Source: CAIWKO01 sp964469155 (GTDB lineage: Bacteria; Bacteroidota; Bacteroidia; Bacteroidales; CAIWKO01). From it: a stretch of DNA of 64,000 bases. The position numbers and the translations under genes were made by a program. The stretch covers positions 14,039 through 78,038 of the forward strand of contig CAYXXU010000007.1 in assembly GCA_964469155.1 (NCBI GenBank), written 5' to 3'. Every line of letters begins with the position of its first letter. Position 1 is the stretch's first letter. Below are positions 1-9,500 of this stretch, piece after piece. The notes beneath the pieces were generated by a model, which saw only the letters and a list, made by a program, of their open reading frames with translations, ran no database searches and had not been told where the DNA came from.

Positions 1-606
1 TTCTTCAGAGTGGCTGTTTATTATGGTGGCCAATTCTGGGGAACTACCAAGGAAAATACCCTGCCATACCATACCGGTATAACAGACTTCGTATTTACCA
101 ATATTACGGCTACTTCAGTAGATGTTACCTGGGATTCGTATCTTCCATGGGTGACCGATCAGCATTTTATTTACTCCGATGGTATTACCGAGATTGGAGT
201 TCCTGCTCATACATTTAATACTTTACATCTGACAGGACTTACACCGGGAACGAATTACACTTGTAGAGTTAATGTATTTAAAACTGTAAATTGGGGCCCG
301 ACCATCAGTGAAAACTTTGTCACTGCCGGAACCAAAGCTACTACTGACGCAATCGGTGGCCAGGCTAATGTTTATCCTAATCCATTCGTAGATCAGGTGA
401 ATATGGATCTGTTTACTGAAGACGGAGCTCAGGTTACCTGGAATATTTATGATATAACCGGTAAAGTGGTGTTAAGCGGAAGCGAAAGCATTACCACTGG
501 TTACAGCACATTGAACATTGATGCCGCTAATCTTGCGAAAGGCGTTTATATGCTCAATGCTATTATAAATGACCAGATGCAGAGTTTCAGAATATTGAAA
601 CAGTAA
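1..606 (+). CDS. T9SS-secreted protein, C-terminal part (5' end outside window)
   Basis: The frame is open to the left edge (residues FFR precede the first in-window GTG at base 10), so this is the 3' end of a longer gene. The visible ~200 residues hold a fibronectin type III-like domain (roughly residues 25-105, with the 'LTPGTNYTCRVNVF' strand typical of FN3) followed by a type A T9SS C-terminal sorting domain: 'VYPNPFVDQVN' near residue 120, 'WNIYDITGKVV' and the terminal 'KGVYMLNAI...SFRILKQ'. Such domains direct a protein through the outer membrane by the type IX system, with cell-surface attachment or release. What the N-terminal part does cannot be seen. A strong terminator follows 43 bases after the stop. 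The sorting-domain call is firm; the FN3 call is likely. Confidence 0.85.
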   Translation, partial: FFRVAVYYGGQFWGTTKENTLPYHTGITDFVFTNITATSVDVTWDSYLPWVTDQHFIYSDGITEIGVPAHTFNTLHLTGLTPGTNYTCRVNVFKTVNWGPTISENFVTAGTKATTDAIGGQANVYPNPFVDQVNMDLFTEDGAQVTWNIYDITGKVVLSGSESITTGYSTLNIDAANLAKGVYMLNAIINDQMQSFRILKQ

Positions 607-648
607 ATTGTTGAAACCGGATTACTTCGGTTAAGCAAATTATTAATT

Positions 649-692
649 AAAGGTACGGGCGAAATGCAATGCATTTCGCCCGTACCTTTTTT
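649..692 (+). terminator. Intrinsic terminator after the T9SS cargo gene
   Basis: Perfect 20-base arms (649-668 and 670-689, containing GGTACGGGCGAAATGC) are separated by one base, so the innermost pairs must open into a loop. A T run follows (687-692). It separates the cargo gene from the polysaccharide genes downstream. Confidence 0.85.
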
Positions 693-714
693 ATATGGCT
701 CATGAAAAAACTAC

Positions 715-722
715 TACCTTTG
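715..722 (+). promoter_or_regulatory. Bacteroidota -7 promoter element
   Basis: TACCTTTG matches the TAnnTTTG consensus, 34 bases before the deacetylase ATG and just after the terminator. No clear TTG -33 element is seen at the right spacing. Confidence 0.5.
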
Positions 723-755
723 TAAAAGGGTTTATAAAATTGGTCATAAAATAAA

Positions 756-1556
756 ATGGACTTTACTATTAAAAAATATAAGGAACTTCTGGGAGAGTTC
801 GGCAGATCGGGCTATTCCTTTCAAACCTTCAATGATTTTATAATCCAGCCCCTTGATAAGGTAATCGTTTTACGGCACGATGTGGATAGATTGCCTTTGT
901 TTTCAATGAAATTTGCCATCATTCAAAGCCAAATGGGTATCAGAGGGAGTTATTATTTCAGAACGGGCCCAAAGGGATTTGATGGAGAAATAATTCAGAA
1001 AATCGCAGCTATGGGGCATGAGATAGGTTATCATTATGAAACCATGGATAGAAGTAAGGGAAATATGGACCTAGCTTATAATGAGTTTTGTTTTAACCTA
1101 GAAAGGTTGCGCACCTTGGTTCCGGTAAAAACCATTTGTATGCATGGGAGTCCTATGTCCGGTTTTGATAACAGGGCTATTTGGGACAAATTCGATTATA
1201 AGGAATTGGGAATTATTGCCGAACCCTATTTTGATGTTGATTATAAAACGGTTTTTTACATTACTGATACTGGTAGAAGGTTTGATGGCGATAAAGTGAG
1301 TATCAGAGATAAAGTAACGAATACATTGGTTGGGTCATGGCCTTCTTTTCACTCTGTAAATGATATCATAAAGGCATTACGAAAGAATAATTTCCCCCAT
1401 GTGGTTATATTTACCTTTCATCCGCAGCGTTGGACCAATAATGTGTTTTTATGGAGCATGGAGTTTATTGCGCAGAATCTGAAAAACATAGTAAAAGCTA
1501 TCATTGTTCGAAGACAAACTGGCGAGTCATTGTCTGCTAAACAAATACAGGGTTAG
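756..1556 (+). CDS. NodB-like polysaccharide deacetylase family protein
   Basis: A 266-residue protein without a signal peptide, so probably cytoplasmic. It carries the landmarks of the NodB/CE4 fold: the 'RHDVD' strand motif near residue 40 (metal-binding aspartates), 'HEIGYHYE' near residue 90 (metal-binding histidines) and 'FTFHPQRW' near residue 222. Members of this fold remove acyl groups from polysaccharides; this short subtype commonly sits in O-antigen or exopolysaccharide clusters, and here it precedes a sugar-phosphate transferase and a Wzi-like barrel. The ATG at 756 follows a -7 element by a normal distance. The substrate is unknown. The fold is confident; catalytic activity is inferred from the motifs. 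Confidence 0.82.
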   Translation: MDFTIKKYKELLGEFGRSGYSFQTFNDFIIQPLDKVIVLRHDVDRLPLFSMKFAIIQSQMGIRGSYYFRTGPKGFDGEIIQKIAAMGHEIGYHYETMDRSKGNMDLAYNEFCFNLERLRTLVPVKTICMHGSPMSGFDNRAIWDKFDYKELGIIAEPYFDVDYKTVFYITDTGRRFDGDKVSIRDKVTNTLVGSWPSFHSVNDIIKALRKNNFPHVVIFTFHPQRWTNNVFLWSMEFIAQNLKNIVKAIIVRRQTGESLSAKQIQG

Positions 1557-1666
1557 CCATGTTTTGTGTTGTGGGATTTTTGTTGTCTGGATAAGCAGAA
1601 TTCTCAAAATTCGTTGGCATTAAATTGAAAAACAATGTAAATTTACAAATTCAAAATTAAGTGCTT

Positions 1667-3232
1667 ATGATTGTTAATCGAAAAATTGTTAAGAGAGTAA
1701 TCTTTAATATTATTTTCGATGTTGGTTCTATGTTTGGTTGTTTGACCATTCTGAGTCTGATAAAATATAGTGATAAGTTTGAAAAATTATTGGATTTCAA
1801 TATCTTATTTGGCTCTTATGCGATTTTTATATTAATCTTCTCAATCTTGTTCGACAAATACGAGATCGTAAGAAGGTATAGTTTTTATAAAATGCTGAAT
1901 AAGTATCTTTATGCCTGGATACTAACGTCCGTAATTATATTAACTGCCATTTTTTTGTATGATCTTAACTTATATAGGTGGCAATATGTTTTGATAAGTT
2001 TCTTTTGTTTGTTTTTATTTGAAGTAATATTGATTTCAATTCGATTTTCTTTTAGGTATGCAAAATTCATAGAAGATCGTCAGCAGCTTAAACATTCATT
2101 CATTATAAGAGAGTCTATACGGCAGGAGGAATTTTTGGAGGAAATAGCTAAAGAGGAAATGAATGAGATTCATGTTAAAGAGCCCAATCTTTTGAAAGAC
2201 TTGATTCCTTTTGAAGCCATAACTAATAAAGAAGTTAAAAACCTGATCAGACGTAATTCAAATGAGAATAGAAAATTGCATCTGTTTGTTAATACCATAA
2301 ACCGTCACCTTTTTCTCCCTTACCGAAACCATTCTTTGGAGCTAATTGTTAATACCTTTAAGGTAAATCATTTGCAGTATATTAATAAATTTCTGGAGAT
2401 TGTCAATATTAAACTAAAGAGGGGGGGTAAACTGGTAGTTTGTGTAGAAACCCTTGATCAGAGAAGAAAACGACATAATAAAAAGTTCCCTCCTGTAATA
2501 AGACCTTTTTATATATTTTTTGAATTTGTTATCCACAGAGTATGGCCAAGGTTGCCTTTTTTTCGTAAATCATATTTCTGGCTTTGGAAAAAAAATAGTA
2601 AAAGAATATCTTATGCAGAAACCTTAGGACGGCTTTATAGTTGTGGATTTGAGTATGTGGAAGAAATTAACTCGGAGGGATTAACCTGGTTTGTTGTTCG
2701 CAAAAAGGACAGGCCTTTACTTTCATTTGATGTTACCTATTCACCAGTGGTTAAGTTAAAGCGAATTGGGAAAAAAGGAAAGATTATTGCTGTTTATAAA
2801 ATGAGAACCATGCATCCTTATAGCGAATTTTTACAGGATTTTATTTTTAAGACCAATAAGCTAGCCGAAGGAGGGAAGTTTAAGGATGATTTTAGAATAA
2901 CTTCCATTGGTCACCTGATGAGAAAAATGTGGATTGATGAATTCCCAATGATCTTTAATTTAATAAAAGGGGATTTGAAAATTGTGGGAGTTCGTCCACT
3001 CAGCAAGCATTATTTTAATTTGTATCCGGAAGAAATGCAAAAGAAGCGAATAAAATTTAAACCAGGTCTGATTCCACCATTTTATGCGGATCTGCCAAAA
3101 ACCTTTGAAGAAATAGTGGCTTCTGAATCAAAGTACCTTGATCTGTATGAAAAAGCTCCGTTTTTAACGGATATTAAATATTTTTGGAAAGTCTTTTGGA
3201 ATATTGTCATAAAAAGAGCAAGAAGCGAATAA
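1667..3232 (+). CDS. Bacterial sugar transferase (polyprenyl-phosphate phosphoglycosyltransferase-like), atypical architecture
   Basis: About 521 residues; the ATG at 1667 is preferred over an in-frame GTG at 1661. The N-terminal ~130 residues form about four membrane helices. The C-terminal ~170 residues carry the phosphoglycosyltransferase signature: 'YKMRTMHPYSEF', 'DDFRITSIGHLMRKMWIDEF' and 'KIVGVRPLSKHYF'. Family members attach the first sugar phosphate to a lipid carrier when capsule or O-antigen is built. Two oddities: the membrane re-entrant helix that normally precedes the catalytic core is not evident (the core begins at 'LLSFDVTYSPVVKLKR'), and the middle (residues ~200-345), usually a Rossmann CoA-binding-like domain, instead reads like a degenerate class I methyltransferase (strands such as 'GGKLVVCVETLDQR' and a final 'GFEYVEEINSEGLTWFVVRK'). 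Family call firm; enzymatic state uncertain. Confidence 0.8.
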   Translation: MIVNRKIVKRVIFNIIFDVGSMFGCLTILSLIKYSDKFEKLLDFNILFGSYAIFILIFSILFDKYEIVRRYSFYKMLNKYLYAWILTSVIILTAIFLYDLNLYRWQYVLISFFCLFLFEVILISIRFSFRYAKFIEDRQQLKHSFIIRESIRQEEFLEEIAKEEMNEIHVKEPNLLKDLIPFEAITNKEVKNLIRRNSNENRKLHLFVNTINRHLFLPYRNHSLELIVNTFKVNHLQYINKFLEIVNIKLKRGGKLVVCVETLDQRRKRHNKKFPPVIRPFYIFFEFVIHRVWPRLPFFRKSYFWLWKKNSKRISYAETLGRLYSCGFEYVEEINSEGLTWFVVRKKDRPLLSFDVTYSPVVKLKRIGKKGKIIAVYKMRTMHPYSEFLQDFIFKTNKLAEGGKFKDDFRITSIGHLMRKMWIDEFPMIFNLIKGDLKIVGVRPLSKHYFNLYPEEMQKKRIKFKPGLIPPFYADLPKTFEEIVASESKYLDLYEKAPFLTDIKYFWKVFWNIVIKRARSE

Positions 3233-3285
3233 TTAACATTACCATTGGGTAGTTTTAGCCATTAACAGTAACGTGTAATTACATC

Positions 3286-4944
3286 ATGAAATACATATCT
3301 ATACCTGTCTTTATATTTTTATTATGTTTTGCCGGCCTTGTAAAAATTAATGCCCAGGAAATTCCCGTGCATATTTCCGCTACAGATGTATATGGATTTA
3401 TTGATGAGCTAGCAAACGATAAATTATATACTGTGACCAGTTGTATTAAACCTTATTCACGGGGAGATATAATACAAATGCTTCATATTGCAGATAGTTT
3501 GAGATCAGAGTTAACCGATAGACAGAAAAGGGAGTTAGATGGATATTTATTTGAATTTACAGGCAAAAACTATCATAAATCCCCTAAAGAAAAACCAATC
3601 TGGAAAGTTTTACCTCCTGAATTTATTTATTACAACCGAAATTCCAGCCTGATTATTCGTCCGTTGTATGATATTAATTATTCCTTTTATAAAGACGGTA
3701 AACCTTTTTATCAATCGGGTGGTGGTGCAGAGATATTGTTTCATAAGGGAATTGTCAGCGCTTATGCTAATCTAACCGATCACTATTTCAACCGTGAAAT
3801 TTTAATTAAACCAGGTTATCTTATTTCTGGATTAGGGGGTAATTATAAGGTGAATGAAGGAGGTCGTAAGGGAGGCGATTTCAGTGAAATGCGTGGCGGA
3901 ATAATTATAAACTGGAAATGGGGGCGCATAGGTTTTGTAAAAGATCATGCCCTTTGGGGTGATAATAACTTTGGTGGTTTAATTTTATCAGGTCAAACGC
4001 CTTCTTTTCCCATGTTGACATTACAAGCCCGGCCTTTTAAATGGTTAACTCTGGATTATATACATGGTTGGCTTGTTTCCGAGGTCATTGACAGTAGTTC
4101 ATCTTATTTTTCTAAACCGGGAATTTTCAGGGGTATTTACCAACCCAAGTATATTGCAGCAAATATGGTTTCATTCAGACCCTGGAAGTATCTTAATATC
4201 TCTGTGGGAAACAGTATCGTATATAGTGATACTCCGGTTCAACTGGTATATTTAATTCCTTTTCTTTTTTATAAATCGGTCGATCATACCCTAAATCATA
4301 ATATTGACAACCAGAATTCCCAGATTTTTTTAAATGTCAGTAGCCGGAATGTTAAACATCTGCACTTTTATGGGAGTCTTTTTATTGACGAATTCAGTAT
4401 TCGCCGGATCAAAGATCCGGATAGGTACAATTTTTTCGGATTTAAATTGGGAGGAACTTTGAACAACTGGCCATTGAAAAATCTGGCTCTTGATATGGAG
4501 AGTACAATAATTTACCCAATGGTTTATAAACATAGGGTTGCATCTCTTACTTATACATCAAATAAATACAAACTGGGCTATTTTATGGGTGCTAATTCAA
4601 TGGATTTTCATATAAGACTTCGTTATGCTCCCTTGTATTACTTATTTGCAGAAGTTGGCTATGAATACGCAATTCATGGAGTCGAATATGAATATCTGTT
4701 GGATAATAATCTTGACAGGCATCCGTTGATTTCTTATAAGGTCTGGGACAGGCAATTGTTATCTGCCCGCATAACCTATCGACCAGCAATCGGCCTTAAA
4801 ATATTTGCTGAAGGATTGTTCAACTCAATGAATGGCTATGATGCTGATGGAAAAACTGCGAAAGAATATCTAAGTCTGTTTTCTCCTGAAGTCTTTCACG
4901 GAAAAAAAATATTATTAAATGTAGGATTGCATCTCGGATTGTGA
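3286..4944 (+). CDS. Wzi-like capsule assembly outer-membrane beta-barrel protein
   Basis: A 552-residue protein with a cleavable signal peptide ending at 'KINAQ' (about residue 23). After a ~100-residue helical N-terminal stretch ('ATDVYGFIDELANDKLYTVT') the chain becomes alternating amphipathic strands rich in aromatics, with features of the Wzi family ('GIIINWKWGRIGFVKDHALWGDNNFGG' region near residue 205 and a C-terminal strand ending in 'LHLGL'). Wzi-type proteins sit in the outer membrane and help anchor or assemble surface polysaccharide. It starts 53 bases after the sugar transferase stop, so co-transcription is plausible, which fits an envelope polysaccharide role. The barrel is clear; the Wzi assignment is likely, not certain. 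Confidence 0.75.
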   Translation: MKYISIPVFIFLLCFAGLVKINAQEIPVHISATDVYGFIDELANDKLYTVTSCIKPYSRGDIIQMLHIADSLRSELTDRQKRELDGYLFEFTGKNYHKSPKEKPIWKVLPPEFIYYNRNSSLIIRPLYDINYSFYKDGKPFYQSGGGAEILFHKGIVSAYANLTDHYFNREILIKPGYLISGLGGNYKVNEGGRKGGDFSEMRGGIIINWKWGRIGFVKDHALWGDNNFGGLILSGQTPSFPMLTLQARPFKWLTLDYIHGWLVSEVIDSSSSYFSKPGIFRGIYQPKYIAANMVSFRPWKYLNISVGNSIVYSDTPVQLVYLIPFLFYKSVDHTLNHNIDNQNSQIFLNVSSRNVKHLHFYGSLFIDEFSIRRIKDPDRYNFFGFKLGGTLNNWPLKNLALDMESTIIYPMVYKHRVASLTYTSNKYKLGYFMGANSMDFHIRLRYAPLYYLFAEVGYEYAIHGVEYEYLLDNNLDRHPLISYKVWDRQLLSARITYRPAIGLKIFAEGLFNSMNGYDADGKTAKEYLSLFSPEVFHGKKILLNVGLHLGL

Positions 4945-4978
4945 AAAAATTAAAAATAAACAAAATTTTACAAAAAAG

Positions 4979-5010
4979 TTGCTCTAAACGGTTATTTTAA
5001 TTTACATTTG
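4979..5010 (+). promoter_or_regulatory. Promoter of the OmpA-family gene
   Basis: TTG (4979-4981), 21 bases, then TACATTTG (5003-5010): a good match to the Bacteroidota -33/-7 consensus. The predicted start of transcription is near 5017, giving a leader of about 23 bases before the ATG at 5040. Confidence 0.75.
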
Positions 5011-5039
5011 TAGATTAATTTGGGAAAAACATTTTTATT

Positions 5040-6338
5040 ATGAAAAAAATACTACTCTTTTTTTGTTTGATGGTTTTAATTTCTGCCGGTATTTATGCTC
5101 AGCCAAAAAGAACTTTTGTTGACAACTGGCACCTGAATATAAATGCAGGACCGACTATTTTTCTGGGGGATGTTACCCAACATTATGATTGGTACCAGAT
5201 GGATCTTTCCAATCCAAAAGCATCTTTCGGAATTAATTTAACAAAAGAATTTACTTGTGCATTTTCAGTGCGGGGTCAGTTAGGCTATGGATGGCTGGCA
5301 GGAAAGAAAGATTTTTATGCTGGTGGCGGCCCGGCAAATCTATCTTTTAATGCTCATTTTTATCATTTTAATGCACAGGCAAAAATTAATTTTTTTGATT
5401 TATTTGGTGGCGGAAAATGTTACAGACGATTTAATCTTTATGGCTTTGCTGGTATAGGGTTTATCAATTTTCAGAACCGTTTGTATCGAAACGGTGTTGA
5501 GGTCTTGAGTTGGGGATATGGCAGAATCGGAACACATAAATGGGTAACTGAAATTACTGTTCCCTTCGGCTTGGGAGTGGATCTTCGTTTAGGACAGAAG
5601 TGGAGAATTAATCTTGATGTGGAAGCAGTGTGGGTGGATAATGAGAAATTGGACAGAGTGGTTGGGATGTACGAACATGATGCGTTCATTTATCCCAATA
5701 TAGGTGTTTCTTATAATATCAGCAAACACAACAGGGTTTGTTGTAAGAAAGAAAATGTTCCGATTTATGGAGATTATAACCCCAATAATTTGGATCGTGT
5801 AATGGAAAAAGCAGATTCCCTTAACAATAAGCTGAACCAATCCATTGATAAAATTAATTCTCTAAATAAAAAACTGGATGATGCTCAGAATAAAATAGAT
5901 TCGCTCAAATACAGAAAAGATACGGTTTATTTTGTGGGTGAAACACCATATAATGTGATTAATGGCACACAATATCCTGATTCAATAAGCAAGAGTATGG
6001 AAGATGCTGGTTATCTTTGGTATAACGTTTATTTTGACCTCGATAAATATAATATTAAACAGGAATATGAGAGCGTTATTGCCAAAGTTGCCGAAATTAT
6101 GAAAAATGAACCTTCTTTAAAAATAAGAGTCGTTGGCAATGCTGACCAGCAAGGTAGTACCTTACACAACGAAATATTGAGTAAAAATAGATCTCAGCAA
6201 GTAATCAATGTATTAGTAAATCAACATGGCATTAACCGAAATCGTTTGGTTTTGGATTATAAGGGAGAAAGAGAACCCATTTCAAACATCCATTTCGAGG
6301 TAAACCGTAGGGTTGATTTCATTAAAATAAATAGATAA
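5040..6338 (+). CDS. OmpA-family outer-membrane protein with N-terminal barrel and coiled coil
   Basis: A 432-residue protein. A signal peptide ends near 'GIYAQ' (residue 21). Residues ~25-235 read as a beta-barrel ('WHLNINAGPTIFLGD', 'FGINLTKEFTCAFSVRGQLGYGW'). Residues ~255-300 form a short coiled coil of N/L-rich heptads ('LNNKLNQSIDKINSLNKKLD'). Residues ~325-432 are an OmpA C-terminal peptidoglycan-binding domain ('YFDLDKYNIKQEYE', 'IRVVGNADQQGS', 'LSKNRSQQVINVL', 'NRRVDF'). It should tether the outer membrane to the wall. It has its own promoter and terminator, so it is a single-gene unit despite following the Wzi-like gene. In place of the usual 'GHTD' there is 'GNADQQG', a modest deviation. 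Confidence 0.88.
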   Translation: MKKILLFFCLMVLISAGIYAQPKRTFVDNWHLNINAGPTIFLGDVTQHYDWYQMDLSNPKASFGINLTKEFTCAFSVRGQLGYGWLAGKKDFYAGGGPANLSFNAHFYHFNAQAKINFFDLFGGGKCYRRFNLYGFAGIGFINFQNRLYRNGVEVLSWGYGRIGTHKWVTEITVPFGLGVDLRLGQKWRINLDVEAVWVDNEKLDRVVGMYEHDAFIYPNIGVSYNISKHNRVCCKKENVPIYGDYNPNNLDRVMEKADSLNNKLNQSIDKINSLNKKLDDAQNKIDSLKYRKDTVYFVGETPYNVINGTQYPDSISKSMEDAGYLWYNVYFDLDKYNIKQEYESVIAKVAEIMKNEPSLKIRVVGNADQQGSTLHNEILSKNRSQQVINVLVNQHGINRNRLVLDYKGEREPISNIHFEVNRRVDFIKINR

Positions 6339-6342
6339 CAAT

Positions 6343-6369
6343 AAAGCCCGGTTTTCCGGGCTTTTTTTT
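6343..6369 (+). terminator. Intrinsic terminator after the OmpA-family gene
   Basis: AAAGCCCGG / CCGGGCTTT stem (6343-6351 and 6356-6364), TTTT loop, T run to 6369; begins 5 bases after the stop codon. Confidence 0.92.
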
Positions 6370-6584
6370 CAAATGATTGCATTTTTATTAGATATTACAG
6401 ATTTTTTTTAAATTTGTGATAGTTTTATTGCAAGGTTAAAACACAAACTATTGCTTTAAGAATAAAACCAACTAATGCTGAATGTATTGTCAGGTGTGAT
6501 GCATTTCGTTAGCCCGTCCGTTATTTGACGGTCGAGGATATCGCTTGCTAATGCCCCCTAATCCCGGGAAAATTATAAATTATA

Positions 6585-9500
6585 ATGAAAACAATAATAA
6601 GAAGTTTGGTGTTGATTTGCTTACTTTTGAATATCAAAATAAATAGTTTTGGTCAAGAAGTAATTTTTCAGGAGAGTTTTAATTCAAATAAAAATCCGTT
6701 ATTTCTAAAGACAAGTGCTGGATGTCAAGGATATGTGGGTGGTATAAAAATTTTATCCTCTTCATTTGGAGATAAAGTTTATGAAACACCACTTCTCGAT
6801 TTTTCAAATGGGGTTTATTTTTTATCTTTCAGATATAAACTCAATATAAAAAGTGATATTATGGCCAATCTGAAAGTTTATTATAAAGCAAATGATAAGA
6901 AGGAGGAAGAATTGCTTGCGATCTTTAATGAAACAACACTCGGATTTATCACCACAAATTTATATCTGCCTTCAACAGCGATGAAAAGTAGGTTGGTTTT
7001 TGATTTTTCAGGTTTTAGCTCAGGAAATGTTATTTTGGATGATATCCGTGTGATTTGTTATAATAATGCTGAAGCATTTTCTATAGGTAATTTTGTGTAT
7101 GTAGATACTGAATTTAATTTTTCCTCTTCCTTTCTAAAGATTGCCGTATCTGAAAAACAATGTGCAGGCTTGCCTGCGATCACAGAGGATGATCAGAAAA
7201 TAGTAACTCCAGCGAAAATGGTTTCCTGTCCGGCAGGTGGAATATTGGAAGGAGAACCCGATTGTTATACGGATTATCTCGACACCATCAATAGTGGATG
7301 CAATAATTTACCCAATAGATTTACTGAACTGAATTCTTGTAATGGAGTTATTTGTGGAAAATCCGGAAATTATACATTCTTAGGTGCCCCAAATAGAGAT
7401 GTTGATTGTTATCGTTTGACCTTAAATGCCGGAACCACTTTATCTTTAAAGGTTGTTGCAGATTTTAAAGTGAGAATATTTATCAACTATCTTATAGATT
7501 GTGATGTTTCGCTGATCCCCCTTACCCCGGTTGGATACGCCCTTGCTGGTGATACTGCTGAATTGACCTATAATGCTACAACGCCTTATAATATCGTTTT
7601 CTATGTTACTGCATATACACCTCAACCAGGCGGAGTGTCTGTACCTTGTGGGTCTAATTATGTTATGATTTACAATACCTATAGTTCAATCATCACTCCT
7701 GTACCCCCCATCGCCGCTAGTAATCCCGCATGTGCTCCGACAGTATTAAATCCAATGGCATCGGTTGGAGGCTATTCTTTCTTTTGGCAGGGTAATTCAT
7801 GTGGAATTAGTACTTCTTCAAATGCAGTTTTGAATTCCTATCCGGTTTTATCCTCGGGAAATTATTATGTTAGGGCAAAATCCAACCTTTTAGGTTGCTG
7901 GACTCCCTGTTCGTCGGTAAATGTTGCCATTAACCAGCCACCTGTGGTTAATGCAAATGCATTTCCGCTTTCTGTTTGTGCTGGCGGGCAGGCACAACTC
8001 ACGGCAAATGGAGCAACCTCTTATGTTTGGATGCCTGGAAATCTGACAGGAGGGCAGATCAATGTTAACCCTGCAAGCACCACAACTTATACTGTAACCG
8101 GAACCCTCGCAGGGTGCACTGCCTCAACTACTGCCTCAGTTATTGCAAATCCTTATCCTGCTGCTGCTGGAGGTATCAGTGGGCCTCTAGCGGTTTGTGC
8201 AGGTGCGAATGGCATATCCTACAACGTCAGTCCGATTGCTGATGCCACTTCTTATATCTGGGCCTATAGCGGAACAGGTGCCACGATCAATGGTAGTGGA
8301 AATACCATTTCAATTAATTTTGCATCCAATGCTACCAGTGGTACACTGACAGTAAAAGGGCATAACTCCTGTGGTGATGGGAACGTTTCGGCAGGATATA
8401 TTATTACGGTAAAACCCTTGCCTAATGTTTCGGCTTCTGCCATTCCATCAACTGTATGTGTCGGTTCCCCCGCTTCATTAACAGGCATTGGTAATGCAAC
8501 ATCCTACAATTGGCAACCGGGTAATTTAAATGGGGCCTCAGTTAGCGTTTCACCTCTCTCAAATACAATATATACCGTTACAGGAGACTTGAACGGCTGT
8601 ACTGCCTCAAACACAGTTACTGTGTCAACCAATCCCTTTCCTGCTGATGCCGGAAACATTAGCGGAGTTCAAACCGTTTGTGCAGGCGTGAATGGGATAG
8701 CATACAGTGTCCCAGCTATTACTGATGCAACTTCCTATATCTGGGCCTTTAGTGGAACTGGTGCTACTATAAATGGCAATGGTAATAGTATGGTCATTAA
8801 CTTTGCATCCAATGCTACCAGTGGTATACTGACAGTAAAAGGGCATAACTCCTGTGGTGATGGGAACGTTTCGGCAGGATATATTATTACGGTAAAACCC
8901 TTGCCTACTGTTTCGGCTTCTGCCATTCCTTCAACTGTATGTGTCGGTTCCCCCGCTTCATTGACAGGCATTGGTAATGCAACATCCTACAATTGGCAAC
9001 CGGGTAATTTAAATGGCGCATCGGTTAGTGTTTCACCTGGATCAAATACAATATATACCGTTACAGGAGACTTAAACGGTTGTACTGCCTCAAACACAGT
9101 TACTGTGTCTACCAATCCATATCCTGTTGCTGCCGGAAACATCACGGGCACACCCTCAGTTTGCGAAGGTGCGAACGGAATCTTGTACAGTGTTCCACTT
9201 ATCGCTGATGCCATCTCTTATGAATGGTCCTACAGCGGAACCGGAGCATCCATCAGTGGGAGCGGTAATTCTGTTATTATCGATTTTGCTTCGAACGCCA
9301 CAAGTGGTATATTAACCGTAAAAGGAAATAACGACTGTGGCTTCGGCGCCATCTCTTCCGGATATCCGGTTGCGGTTAACCCTTTGCCCCTCGTTTCTGC
9401 CTCAGCGCTGCCATCTTACATTTGTGACGGCCAAACATCTGTTCTCACGGCAAGTGGCAATGCAACATTATATATCTGGCAACCGGGAAACCTTTCAGGG

